From Pachypanchax playfairii (lineage: Eukaryota > Chordata > Actinopteri > Cyprinodontiformes > Aplocheilidae): a stretch of 64,000 nt of DNA. Below, piece after piece: positions 25,785-37,169 of this stretch. The notes under the pieces are model-generated. The model made no database searches. It was not told the origin of the DNA and saw only the letters and a list, made by a program, of their open reading frames with translations. The position numbers were made by a program, and so were the translations under genes. Position 1 is the stretch's first letter. Each line of letters starts with the position of its first letter. The stretch is taken from assembly GCA_006937955.1 (NCBI GenBank), contig SSNP01000003.1, positions 264,597 through 328,596 on the forward strand. Reading direction: 5' to 3'.

Positions 25785-28700
25785 ATGTAAGTAGTTTATG
25801 TTTCTATCTACTCGCTTCTTTAGATGAACTTTAAAAACCTACTCTTTTGTGTTTCAGTGTTAAACCGTGGTAATTTAAAGCAACGCCCAAAACTTTACAC
25901 TAGCTTCAACAAGTGCTAACCGAACTTTAGGCTAGCGCTAATTTAGTTGAAGTTTAGCTAGGTTTTCCAACCCAAGCTAACCTAGCTATAGCATGGAAAC
26001 TTTTTTCCTCGTTGAATAAAAGTCTACAATTTCTTTGACAGCTAAAGGGATATCTATATAGCCGTGTGTGGCCCTCACATACACACACACACACACACAC
26101 ACTCATACGCCAACCTTATTGAACATCCGTAGCTGCGCAAAAAAAGAAAAAGCAAAGTAACAGAGTTCGTTTCTTCCTGGATCGAGGTTTTTAATTTGTT
26201 CGGCCCGATAGTATCTGAATTTGATGTGTAAAAATTCAGACGTGATTTGTGAATGTTTGAAACTTGTTTAAAGGTTTGGCTTTAACAGTAACGGATTTAA
26301 CATCGTGGAACAAGAAATGTGGATGCGGTTTCTGAAGTTGCATTTAGGGTTTGAGAGGAGTTTGTAATCAGAGTTGGTGTATCACGGAAAAAAACTCTAA
26401 ACTTTAAATCCTCCAGTGACACATTTTCTTTATTCTCATCCTCGCCTCTTGTACAATGCAGATACTTTCGTGTTGTACAGTTCTGATCATTCCAATCAAT
26501 TTCAAGTCAATATAGACTGAAGTAATTTTACACTAACATGTTGTGTAAACAGAAATGAGTAAACTGTAATGTTTGTTTCTGGTATTTTGGCTGCTATTTT
26601 AAACTTTTATCAGCACACAGTTTTGTACTTGTAACGCTTTATTTTCATTGCATCGTCATTGTTGCTGCTGAGGTTGTATTCCCTCCTTATATTAATATTC
26701 ACACCTTTAGAAAGATCATTTTATTTTCCCCATGTGTTTGTTTATTTATATAATTTAAAATGGCTTCTCCTTCGAGCTGTAACTTTTATTACCTTGGATT
26801 AGATTATAATGGGGAACAAAGTCTACTTACTAGTCGATTTAAAGACTGCTGCTAGTCTGCTACACCACAGTAGTGTGTAGATGTTAAATTACTCTGACCT
26901 GGTGGTGTTTTTAATCCTTGCTGAAGTTAGCTTTAGCATTAAAAGGTAATGTGCTTTAGTTTAGAATCAAGGAGTTTTCTTATCTTTCAGTCCATGAGTC
27001 ATGACCCAGTTTTTGTTGATATTACTCAATTAATGTGATTATTAAAACAATCTACAACTGGGTTATTTGTGTTGTATTTGTAAAAATAGTTTAACTTTGA
27101 TTTCCTTTCAACTGAATTTGGTTTATTTTGAAGTTATGCAGCTAAATGTTTTAAGTGGCAAATACATGTAAAATATCAAGGATAGATAATTCATATATGC
27201 CAATGTGTTCCTTGTTTTGAAAGGAGTAATTTTACAATTACAGGAGTCATCTAAGTCGGTTTGGTTTCCACACAGTTTGGGAGTTTTGTTTTAGACAACA
27301 GGTACTAGCACCTCTGGTTTCATGTCCTAAAAGAGTAGAAGAAATAGGTAGTGAGAGAATCAGATGTTGATCAGTACTGAGGTTTCCACTGGGCTGTAGA
27401 TGATACTGTGACACTGCAGTGCTGTCTTAGGTCAAGTGATGGCAGTGAAACACTGTAATGAAAGGCTGCCCAGGCAATACGTCCTTTTTCCAGTTTGACA
27501 ATATTAAATAATTTTTTTTTATTGGAGGAAAGTAATTGTAAAATAAAAATGTGAACTGTTTGGAAAAAGCTGTGAAAAAGTCAGCCTAAAGGTCTGTAGC
27601 TTGAATCGGACATGATGTCTCAACATGTCAGTTATTATCTTTACCCACTTGTTCCTGTTCAATGTCATGGGGCGCTGGTGTCTATTTCCAGCGGTTATTG
27701 GGCAAAAGGCGGGGTCACACCTGGACAGGACGCCACCCCAGGGAATGAGAACATGCAAACTCCATGCAGAAAGGTCCTGGTTTTGGACCCAGGACTATCT
27801 TGCTGAAAGGCAACAGTGCTACCCACTCCACCACTGTGCAGCTCTAATTCCCATCTAATTTTAATGTTGCAGTTTAAATTGAAAATAGGTGCTTCATACA
27901 GAATATTTTTTTCTGTAAGGAAGAAGCATGTTGCCCATCACTGCAGCATCATTGGCCCCCAGATGTGCAACATTTTGAATGGAAATTGAGTAATTTAGCA
28001 CAGGACAATTTGAATTACGGAATATCATTTTGTATTATTCTCAGGTCTAACGTAGGTCCAGAAGGTTCTGCAGCAGCATCAGGGACCAAGCGTCTGCAGC
28101 AGACTCAGGCCCAGGTGGAGGAGGTAAGTTACATTTTGTTTTCAACATCAATAATAAATCGATAAAATATTTGATCATAATCACTGTTTATTTACTATCA
28201 GAGGAATATGTTGATGCTTTGCTTTTTCTTTCCAACTTTTTATAAATGCATTCTGAACGACTCTCTCATCTTAACTTTGATTGGTCAGGTTTTAGTTCCC
28301 CCATATAGGTAAGACCTAATATTTGTTTCTCAGATTAATTTTTCTGATTAATGTGTTTCCCCGTTTAGATCCCCAACCTGCAACTGTCCCTTCAGTTTAG
28401 TGCAGAAACTTTATATAACTCTTGGCAGGCAGCAGCATCATGATTTACCTCTCCAGTTTTAAGATCCTCTATTCATAACAGTGCCAACGAAGATATGAGT
28501 TAAACATACTTCCAAATCATAATCCCCCACCCCCCTCTCTCGCCCCTCTCGAGGTTTGCCCCACCTCCGCAGAACTTTAACCTCACACAGAGCGACTGGT
28601 TGGTTGTCAGGCGTTTATGTAATCAGCATCTCAGTTCTTATGTAAGGCCTGCATGGGCTTACACCGTGCGCCTCTTTCTGAGGGGAGGGGCATTAGTGAG

Positions 28701-29606
28701 GTTTGTGGATCAGTGGAACATATGGGTTTTGTGTATTCTGTCACACTGTATGTGCACACATTTATCTGACCTAGGGTGAACTCTGCTTGTGAAATAAAGT
28801 CTATATGTTATTTATGTTTCCTAATGAGTTTAATCTGTGATTAGTTATGGTGTTGGGTAACATTGCCGGAAGGTGTTTCACATTTAAAGCTGTTATGTCA
28901 TCATATTATATGTGCACGTGTACAATCCTGAAACACGTCTCTCTTCTTTGTTAGTTATATAGATAAGAAACATAATACAATATCAAGGTTATAAACATAG
29001 CAATTTTTCATACTTGCCCCTTTTTTGCAGGTTGTGGATATTATGCGTGTCAATGTGGACAAAGTGCTTGAGCGAGATCAGAAACTGTCTGAACTGGATG
29101 ACAGAGCAGACGCGCTGCAGGCTGGAGCATCCCAGTTTGAAACCAGCGCTGCTAAACTGAAAAGAAAGTACTGGTGGAAGAACTGCAAGGTGACTTTACA
29201 GTCTAGTCTAAATATCGTTCACTGATCTTAAACAGACCTTAACCTGGTTCTATAAGTAATGAACACAGTTTTGGAATTAATAAAATGCAAAACTGGTTCT
29301 TAAGAGTTTTCATGTCTTTATTTCCTGTGGCACTGATTTTCTTTATTCTTTACCCCGTCAGATGTGGGCCATCCTGATAGCTGTCATAGTGATCATTATC
29401 ATCGCCATTATTAGTAAGTATGAAGACAGTATTAGCATTCTTACATGATTTTGTTCTTATTCTCTTATAACCTTTTAGGTTGCAAATAAAGATGATCAAC
29501 CATTCAAACATATGTTCAAACTTCGGGTCAGTGTATATACAGAGTTGCTTCTGTAAATTAATAAGAAAATCTCTGAACTTCCTTCACAGTTTGGAGCTGT
29601 TCATAA
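25785..29606 (+). CDS. vamp3: VAMP3 (cellubrevin), vesicle R-SNARE (complete)
   Basis: VAMP3 is the vesicle R-SNARE of recycling-endosome and constitutive exocytosis; it forms four-helix bundles with syntaxin and SNAP-23/25. Exons are 25785-25786 (coding part), 28045-28123, 29031-29189, 29362-29413 and 29590-29606. They join in phase to 102 residues, the usual size. The SNARE motif runs from RLQQTQAQVEEVVDIMR through VNVDKVLERDQKLSELDD to ASQFETSAAKLKRKYWWKNC; the zero-layer Arg is in VDKVLERDQ. A single C-terminal membrane anchor (MWAILIAVIVIIIIAIII) ends WSCS. Exon 1 ends in AT and exon 2 begins with G, so the initiator ATG is split by intron 1. VAMP2 is nearly identical in the SNARE core. 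The choice of VAMP3 rests on the neighbouring per3, as in human 1p36. Confidence 0.93.
27655..27845 (+). repeat. Dispersed SINE/LINE-tail-like repeat in vamp3 intron 1
   Basis: The block has GGGGCGCTGGTGTCTATTTC, GGCGGGGTCACACCTGGACA, GAACATGCAAACTCCATGCA, a GGACCCAGGACTATCTTGCT segment and GCAACAGTGCTACCCACT. This ordered set of phrases is typical of a very abundant teleost interspersed repeat. It is internally deleted relative to the full form I remember and carries no coding potential. Confidence 0.8.
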
Positions 29607-31054
29607 ACCAGGAACAGGTTGAAGAGGAGTGGAGGTAAAAAGGAAGACAGAAGTTGGGGCAATGTGCATAGTTCAAGTCTCATTGGATGAAATCAAATGA
29701 TCACAAAACTCACCTCCAATGGGCTTCATTCCTCATCCTGGACTGCCATGCAGCATGTGTGTGTGTGTGTGTGTGTGTATTTGTTGTGTATCATAGTAAA
29801 GTTTTTCCATATTGCAATTTTACTTTGTTATAATAAATTAATACACCAGATTACAGCGTTCAAACTTGCATGCCAAAGAACACATGCATATAAATAAATT
29901 AAATATTTAAAGCAAATAATCATGAACATCATGGACACACACACACACACACATTCATTGCTTAAAACTAGAAGTGTATAGTATTGTTATAAACTTTATC
30001 AACCTATTATATATCAGTAGCCTCTGATGTTGTGTGCCAAGCCAATAAATGTGCCTTTGTAGATGTTAGATATGCCTGTTTGTACCAGTTTACCAGATTT
30101 TAGCACCTGCATTTCGATGTTTCTTCTCATTTTCAAACCATTTAGTTTGTTTTGGGAATAGTTCTAGTTAAGTAGAACTTATTTGTAGATTACATTAAAA
30201 ACGGAAGCCAATGAGTTCTGACTTTTTTATATACCACCTAATAATTTATTCCAATGTTCACCAGCCCACTTGAGAAGCACTTGCAATGCTATAAAGCTAT
30301 AAAAGGGCTTTTTTACAACACCAAACAGCCTTGTGACCTGACAGAGGTCAAAGGAACGGCCTCAAATGTTTGAATAGAAAACAAAACTTAAGTGCTAATA
30401 TAAGGTTTGAGTGAAATTTCTCATTTAGAAGTTCTTTTTGATGCATTAAAGTACTTTTTGCACAGCAGATTAATTAAATATAGACTCATCTGACTGTAAA
30501 TTTCTCCAGTGGAGACCAGCAGATACAAACATCAGCTGACCATGTTTACCAGTCAGGGAGAGTTGTGCCTTCTGAATACTCTGTCCAAACAAATACCTGT
30601 AACACTCTGCTTTCATCTGCTAAACCTAACCTCTAATAGACTCTTCTCTGAAGTCACACTGACATTTAATCCATCAGAGTAATGTGAGATAGTTGTCATG
30701 TGTTAACTCAGTTTTAGTATATAATGGTTTTTATTTGCATCTTTTAAAAATAAAACTGTTTGACTGTTGGGAAGATTTTAAGTATTTTTGCAGTGCTGCT
30801 CTTGCTACTGCTAAACATTACAGGTGCAGAGAAATTGATGTTGGCTCTTAATATTGTGTTACATGCTGTACCAACACTGGATTTTTATTTTATTTATTTT
30901 TTTTGCATATTCTTTTTTTCTTGAATACTTTCGCACAGTGCAGCCAGCCATTTGTCATTGACAAAGCTAAATGCTAACTGGTGTCTTTTTAGTCATGTTT
31001 TGGTTTGTAGACATACTTTAGCCTTGAGGGAGACTTGCCAGCCATTAATATGTA
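29607..31054. other. vamp3 3' UTR and intergenic DNA
   Basis: No coding exon. It includes (TG)n near 29756-29779 and (CA)n near 29935-29952. Several AATAAA hexamers occur (for example near 29832 and 30045), any of which could end vamp3 transcripts. Confidence 0.45.
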
Positions 31055-31486
31055 CAACCCCAATTCCCAAAAAGTTGGGACTTTGTGTAACATGTAAATA
31101 AAAAAATGCAATGATTTGCAAATCTCATAACACATATATTCTTCCCACTAAACTTTAATAACATCACATGGTAAAACAGTAATTTTACAATATCTTAGAA
31201 AATATGAGCTCATTTTGCAGTTGATGGCAGCAACACATCTCAAAAGGTTGTAACAGGCTGATGTTTACCATTTTATATCATCTGTCTGTAAACATGTTAA
31301 CATCTGGGATGTGAAGAGACCAGAAACGTCTCATTCTGTTCTGATGCAGGATTCAAGCTGCTCAACAGCTCTGGAGTTTTGTGGCTAGATTTTTCATTCT
31401 TTGGTGTTTATAAGATTTGTAAACAACCACATTCTTCTTTTATTCATCATTTACGCAGTGTCCTAATTTTTTGGAATATTGGGTTG
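31055..31486. mobile_element. Non-autonomous DNA transposon (MITE), 432 bp, with terminal inverted repeats
   Basis: The ends are inverted repeats. The left end is CAACCCCAATTCCCAAAAAG and the right end, reverse-complemented, is CAACCCAATATTCCAAAAAA; similarity continues for about 30 bases through a GGGAC/AGGAC block. The flanks repeat TATGTA at 31049-31054 and 31487-31492, which may be a target duplication; only the inner TA would be shared if the element is Tc1/mariner-like. There is no transposase frame. The ACAACCCCAATTCC ends are familiar from an abundant fish element, but superfamily assignment is uncertain. Confidence 0.8.
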
Positions 31487-31492
31487 TATGTA

Positions 31493-32470
31493 CAGGACAC
31501 ATTTTTGTCACATACAATAGGCTATATAATGAACTGTCATTTTTGTTGAAATTCAAATACGTGAGGCCTTTAAGCCTTATGCCTGTCTACTAGGAATGTA
31601 TGTGAGGAAAGAAGTCCAATTGTACTTGATGGGCTTAAATAACTTTTTGCTTGAATAAAACGGATACATTTACATTAAAACACCCGTTGTACTTTTTTCA
31701 ATAGGACAAAATCTTTTACAAGTTGTGTTTGTGGAGATGTTTCCTATCTGGCGGCTGTCTGACAGGCCCATGGTTAGCCCTGCAGCCTCCCAACAAGAAC
31801 CTTTTAAAGTTCAACAGTGGTCAGCTGACTCCTTTGAACTCAAGATTACCATGGCCTGGATGAGTCTCAGGTATGCAGGTCTCTCCTCTTGCATATATTT
31901 TCTCTAGATAAGTGACGAGGGGGGGGGTTATGGGCCTCCATTCCAATTAGACTGGCTACCCCAAAGCTGAGACGATCAAATTAAATCAATACTTTATGAT
32001 TAATCAAAAAAATTATTAATGCAAGTGTATCATTGACATTGTGTTTTGATAAATTTTAATTTCATTTTGGTTTATGATGAATGGTCTAAAAATTTGTTAA
32101 AATTTGACTTTTTAAGTTACAGGCCACCCTTTTCAAATCTGTGTCCCCACTTGCCCCCCCACCCCTGCAACAAAGGTTTTCCAGATGTGCAACTGCATGT
32201 TTTACATTGACATTAGGACTTAATGTGTTTCTGATAAACTGCCCCTTTATTTGCCTGCTGATTGCTTGGACAGGCTCCACTCCCCTTACCCCTCCCACAT
32301 GACCCCAAACAGGACAAAAATCATGGATGGGTGTTTTGGGATTTATTTTATCACCCAGTTTTAGATAAATCGTCATAATTGTATTCTCTATTTTAGAAAC
32401 ATAAATCCTTACAGGTTCAAAAATAAGAGTTAGAAGGGTCTTGCTTGAAGTTGTCAGCTGACTCCCTCAA
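31493..32470. other. Intergenic DNA before the per3 promoter
   Basis: No supportable gene. A G-rich run lies at 31919-31928 and a C-rich run near 32153-32162. Open frames here have no recognisable protein character. Confidence 0.45.
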
Positions 32471-32474
32471 GATC

Positions 32475-32917
32475 CACGTGAATAACAGTTGTGACTTCCT
32501 TACTGGAGGGGGGTTTGGGAATTATTGATTTCCACTTCTCAGTTTCAATTTTAAAATTCTGATTTATATATAGGTTATTGAGAAGTATGTGCTGCATAAG
32601 CGTGACCATGTTATCTGTTCATTCAGTGGCGGAGAGGCGTGGAAGTGGAAGGCGTGAGGTGACTGGATGCTTCAGCAGTCTGCTCCAGCTTGTTGACGCT
32701 CTCTTGTGTAACATGGAGATACACGTGAACCGACAGCAAGCACTTCACAGACTCCGGTGGAGGACACGCCTATTTCTCACCCACTGCCCAATCAAACAAA
32801 AGATAATAAATTTGTCTGCCCAATCATCATTGTCTGGGCGGAGCTTCTCGTTGCCGGGCTCACGTTGCACATATGTGTCAAGCGCTTCGGAATCGATGAC
32901 GTTTATGGATGCGTAAC
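32475..32917 (+). promoter_or_regulatory. per3: Candidate per3 promoter with clock-type motifs
   Basis: Two canonical CACGTG E-boxes lie at 32475-32480 and 32722-32727. A CRE half-site TGACGT lies at 32897-32902 and a D-box-like ATGCGTAAC at 32909-32917. All are just upstream of the inferred 5' UTR exon whose donor is at 33021/33022. CLOCK/BMAL1 E-boxes with D-box and CRE elements are the known inputs of period genes. The sequence is locally CpG-richer. Function is inferred from motif type and position. Confidence 0.55.
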
Positions 32918-32929
32918 TGGGAAATAGCT

Positions 32930-33021
32930 AAGAAAAATCCTGTATTATTTGCTGGACAACCATTTTTAAGGACCTTCAAATTTTGGATATTAAAGCTAAG
33001 ACAAACGTGGATCAAATAAAG
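32930..33021 (+). other. per3: Probable noncoding first exon of per3 (5' UTR)
   Basis: A candidate donor (AAAG then GTAAAT) follows position 33021, downstream of the motif cluster. The next exon, with a good acceptor ending at 37045, begins 124 bases before the per3 ATG, so at least one upstream noncoding exon is needed. The start coordinate is a guess. Confidence 0.4.
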
Positions 33022-36000
33022 GTAAATATTTCATCTGGACAAAATTCAGTTGAGATGTTGCTCGTGAGTTAGCTAACTGGATAAGCTAACTAAGCACCTT
33101 ACCCTCAACATTAACCAGGGAAAACAGTAGATGTAAACAAATAAAATTAGCTCGATGTCTAAAGTTTTACGGTCTCTGTGTACCTTTAGTGATAGTTATT
33201 AAGAAAATTAGACGTAGCTGGGGGCAGTGCTTTGTAGTTTGTAATGCTAATAACATGTCTGCAACTGTTGTGCTGGGTTAGCTAGCGACTGATGGTGTGT
33301 ATTCAGTGTAAGTGTGACACCACAGAGGTGCATCACTATCAAGTGCAATTGTCAGACAGCAGTCAGAAGGTTTCAATTTACTTTACACCAATATATTTGA
33401 TCATTATGTTCTTCAAAGTCGTGCTAGCAATAATTTATATTTAATCGGACATATCAGTGGTTATAATGATTAACATGTGTGTGTGGGCAGATCAGATGTA
33501 AAATTCTGTTTCTTCTCGTTTTTTTTAGTCGTGTTTGAAAGCACGTATTAAGAAGCTGTGTGCAGTAGTTACGGAGATTATTAGGGTCAGTGGGTTTCTT
33601 ATGGGAGGGACTGGAAAAGCCTGATAATATTGTGGTTGTTTTTGAACGAGTCGAGATCCAGGCTGCATTAGACTAAATCTTTTAGTATATATAAAAAAAC
33701 TGTTTCCAAATGAATCCGTGTCCCCTTGTTTCTGCCTGTTCCTTTAGCATTTCAAGATTACAGAGGTCATTTAACCCATTTAAATATCCATTTCTTCACA
33801 ATTTTCCTCCTCAAGAATGAGAGTGTAAGAAAGCCTCTGTAAAGCTGCCAGTCCGTGATGGTTTATTATGTAATAATTGGATTTCATAAGTAAATGTTAC
33901 TCATCTAAGTATGCACATCCTGCCTTTTTTACTTGTGTGAATTCACAAGTGTTGTGGCATTTCTTGTTTATAAAATCTCAGAAGTGATTGTTATAATTGT
34001 TAGACGGGAGTTATTCTGATTGGTTTTCTTTTTTAGTTCTACAAAAAAGATTTTAAAGGAGTGAAAGCTTTCAAAACAAACATTTTAATGACTTCAGACT
34101 TTCACTGCATTCTCTAACACTTGCAGTGGATCTTAGTGTCTTTGCTATATAATGATTTTACCACATGCATTTAGCTGTTCACATAAATTCTGGTGTAATT
34201 TTCTTTTCTTTGTTGCTTTGCTTGTCACGTAACAAATATTATATTTTTGCCGTACCACTCACCCTTAATTTGACACCTTAACATATAAATGATGATTGCT
34301 GGGATATACAGTCGCATCCTGACTTTGTGAAAGCTGCAATATTTGAATTAAAGCAGTTTCAGAAAGATTAATGTTGTCTTTGGTGAGTTTGAATTGTAAA
34401 GTACCAACATGTGTTTCTGTTATCATGTCTAGTGTGTTTAGATTCATCAGATTTGTTTTGTGTATCAGGAAACACATTTCTATAAAGTAAAACTCACTAA
34501 ACAGAAGCAGCTGTGGTTCACGTGAAAGAGCTGTAAGGTTGGCAACTTGATCCCCAGCATCACCACATGCTTATGAGTCTTTGAGCAAGGCACTTAAACT
34601 AAATGAATGTTGCTTTGAATCTCGTTCACTTGTGAGCGTGTTTGTGAACTGCCTAATGATAAAAAAGTTGTAAAGTATTTTGGAAAACCTAAGATTGAAA
34701 GACATCAAGAAAGTGCAGAGTATTTTTTGAGCTCTAACCTTCAAAATGACAATAAAAACTACTTATCTTTAAAAACCTCCATAAAACTGAATGGGTGGAG
34801 ATGGAGGACTACTTACTAGCTGCTTCCCCCTTTAGTTATTTTAACACAGTAATACAATGAAAGTTAGACCTCATAACATACCGTATATGTCATTTTAAAC
34901 ATGTCACTTAACATGTACAGCAGACGTGAGCTAACAGGCTCTGCTGTACAGGGGATCTGGACAGTTACTATAACCTAATTTTTATCTGAAGTGTTTGAGC
35001 TTATGCTAGAGCACAGATCTTCTCACTATCTGATTAAATAGTATTTTTATCTTATCCCCACAAAAATGTGTAAATACTAGTTGGTAAGAGATATTGCACT
35101 TTAAATTGCAGTTGATTTTTGGTGATGGCGTAGAAGCGGTGCACATACAGTTTCATACAGAATCTAATAGGAACCTGGCAGAAGTGGTTAATCAGTCTGT
35201 AATTGATGCCAATTAGCTTTCTGTACTTCATGCATATTAGAAGGGGATCCGTGACGTTACTCAGGATGCTAGTTGCTTTGATTTGCAGATGTTTTTGAGT
35301 CAGTTACCCCAGCAGTCTTAACTGAGGTCTTGATTGCGCTCCTCAAACCCTTTCTGGTTGAAGTGTTGAACCCTCAGGAAGTGTCACGTGTGTTCCACTG
35401 AAGAAGATCAAGACTGTTTGATCTCAAAGGAGGTGCAATCTGAGGGTAGCTGTGCTCAGACCAGAATCTCAATTAGACAACCCACATCAAAAAGGAAAGC
35501 TGTTGTTGAATGTTGAGCTGAGATACAAGTTAACCAGGTGATGGGAGGTCACTGTGTTTCGGGGGCCCTCGAGAGATAACAGACAGGAAGGCAGCAGCCA
35601 GGAGCCCTATAATGATCAGTACAGCCTGTTATCAAGCATAAAACACCATTTTTATGACTTTTGGGGAAAATAATCAGCTTCTGACAGGAACATAACTTTC
35701 TATTTTCTTTTGGCCCAGGGACTCTGCAGCTTATGCATGAAGTAGAATGAGCTACTGATTTAAAAAACAACATCCTCTTTCAACCCCCAATTCAGCCTAG
35801 TATAAAGAACATATCCAATATTAAACTGATAAGCACAAAATCTACATATGATTTTAGCTGAAAGGCCTCATCATATTAAACTTAAGCTTGTCATCCAACA
35901 TGAGGAATTAACATCATTCCCAATGCTTCTCACTGAATGGCTTCTGTATGGGACCTGGAACACATCATTACAGAGTCCCAGCACAACGATCTGCCAGATG

Positions 36001-37045
36001 ATGTGTGTAGAAGCAACATAATGTTTTGGTAAAACTGTGACTCTGTATGAACATTGATGTTTTGGACTACTTCAACTAATGACAGGTAATACAGGTAACT
36101 AGTAACTTATGGCTCTTTGTATGACTCCTACAGGTCTGAATGACATGTGTTTGTAATATCAACCAAATAACTGAGCAGTGACTGAATAGTTTCATTTGTA
36201 TCTGATCTATAAATTCATTAGTGTTGCATTTCTCAGATGTAAACACGTCATTTGTGCATTAAATATACTGTATTATAAAGAGACTACAGCTTGCACCTGT
36301 AGCTCGTACTGAACAGGGTTTCAGTGTACAACTTGCTCAGGGCTTTTATGTGCTGTGAAATGAAGCCAGAGTGTGAATATAGTATATTATACAACCTACT
36401 GTCATAGTATTGATGTTTTATTTGTGGTTTGTAGTGACCGTCAAAGTGCAGCCTGGTCTTGGCAGTTCTGATGGATGAAACAAGCTCGTGTTATTAAGCG
36501 TGGATGATGTGAGTCAGACAGCAGTGAGTCAATGTTCACACACAAACTGTAGTATTAGATAAGAGGGCAGATTGTGTTTGTGCACATCTATATAATTAAA
36601 AACACCATCTTATTGCTCAGAACATTTTCTTAGTATTTTCGTAAAAAAGACAAGTTTGAACATTTTACTTGAACTTTTAAAACATCACATGGAACAAGTT
36701 TAAAGATTGAAGTGTTTGAGGTAGAGCCTTAAAACCCAGGTGTAGATGAGGACAAATCTGGAAGAGAAATTTAGTCATTCATGCTGCTGATTCCACATGA
36801 AGAAAGTTTGGACGTCTATTCATTAACAGTCAAATGGATTTGTTGAACACATGAGCCTGTTACTGTGTCTGAAACAGTTTGTACCTGTGAGGTAATTCCC
36901 ACGTGTCATCAGTACATTCAGATAAATGGGAGGCTGTACGTGTGGGCATAAAAGCAGGTTTCTATAGATTGTATTTTGGGAAGCAAATGTCCTAAAAAAT
37001 TGTTATGACTGACAACAGCTGTTTTTGTGTTCTCCCATCTTGCAG
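33022..37045 (+). other. per3: per3 intron 1
   Basis: Four kilobases without a supportable coding exon. It holds a degenerate dispersed repeat around 34505-34690. The rest is A+T-rich unique-looking sequence. Confidence 0.45.
34505..34690 (+). repeat. Degenerate teleost SINE-like repeat in per3 intron 1
   Basis: Phrases such as GTAAGGTTGGCAACTTGATC, CCCCAGCATCACCACATGC, CTTTGAGCAAGGCACTTAAA and a TTGTAAAGTATTTTGGA end resemble an abundant teleost element whose full form reads roughly 'ggttcgatccccagctcc ... cttgagcaagacactgaacc'. This copy is badly eroded and has no coding content. Confidence 0.5.
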
Positions 37046-37169
37046 TTCTCCAGACAGACTCATATGTCCAAGATTCAGAACCAACTGGATGAATGTTCGA
37101 TTATCATCCCCACATGGAACCTGTTCCCTCTCGTCAGCATATAAAGACCCTTAAGTTTGACTGGAGAAA

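Noticed and set aside
32578..32916. 112-residue plus-strand open frame before per3
   Set aside because: It lies in the CpG-richer promoter region; the translation has no family features and is best explained by base composition.
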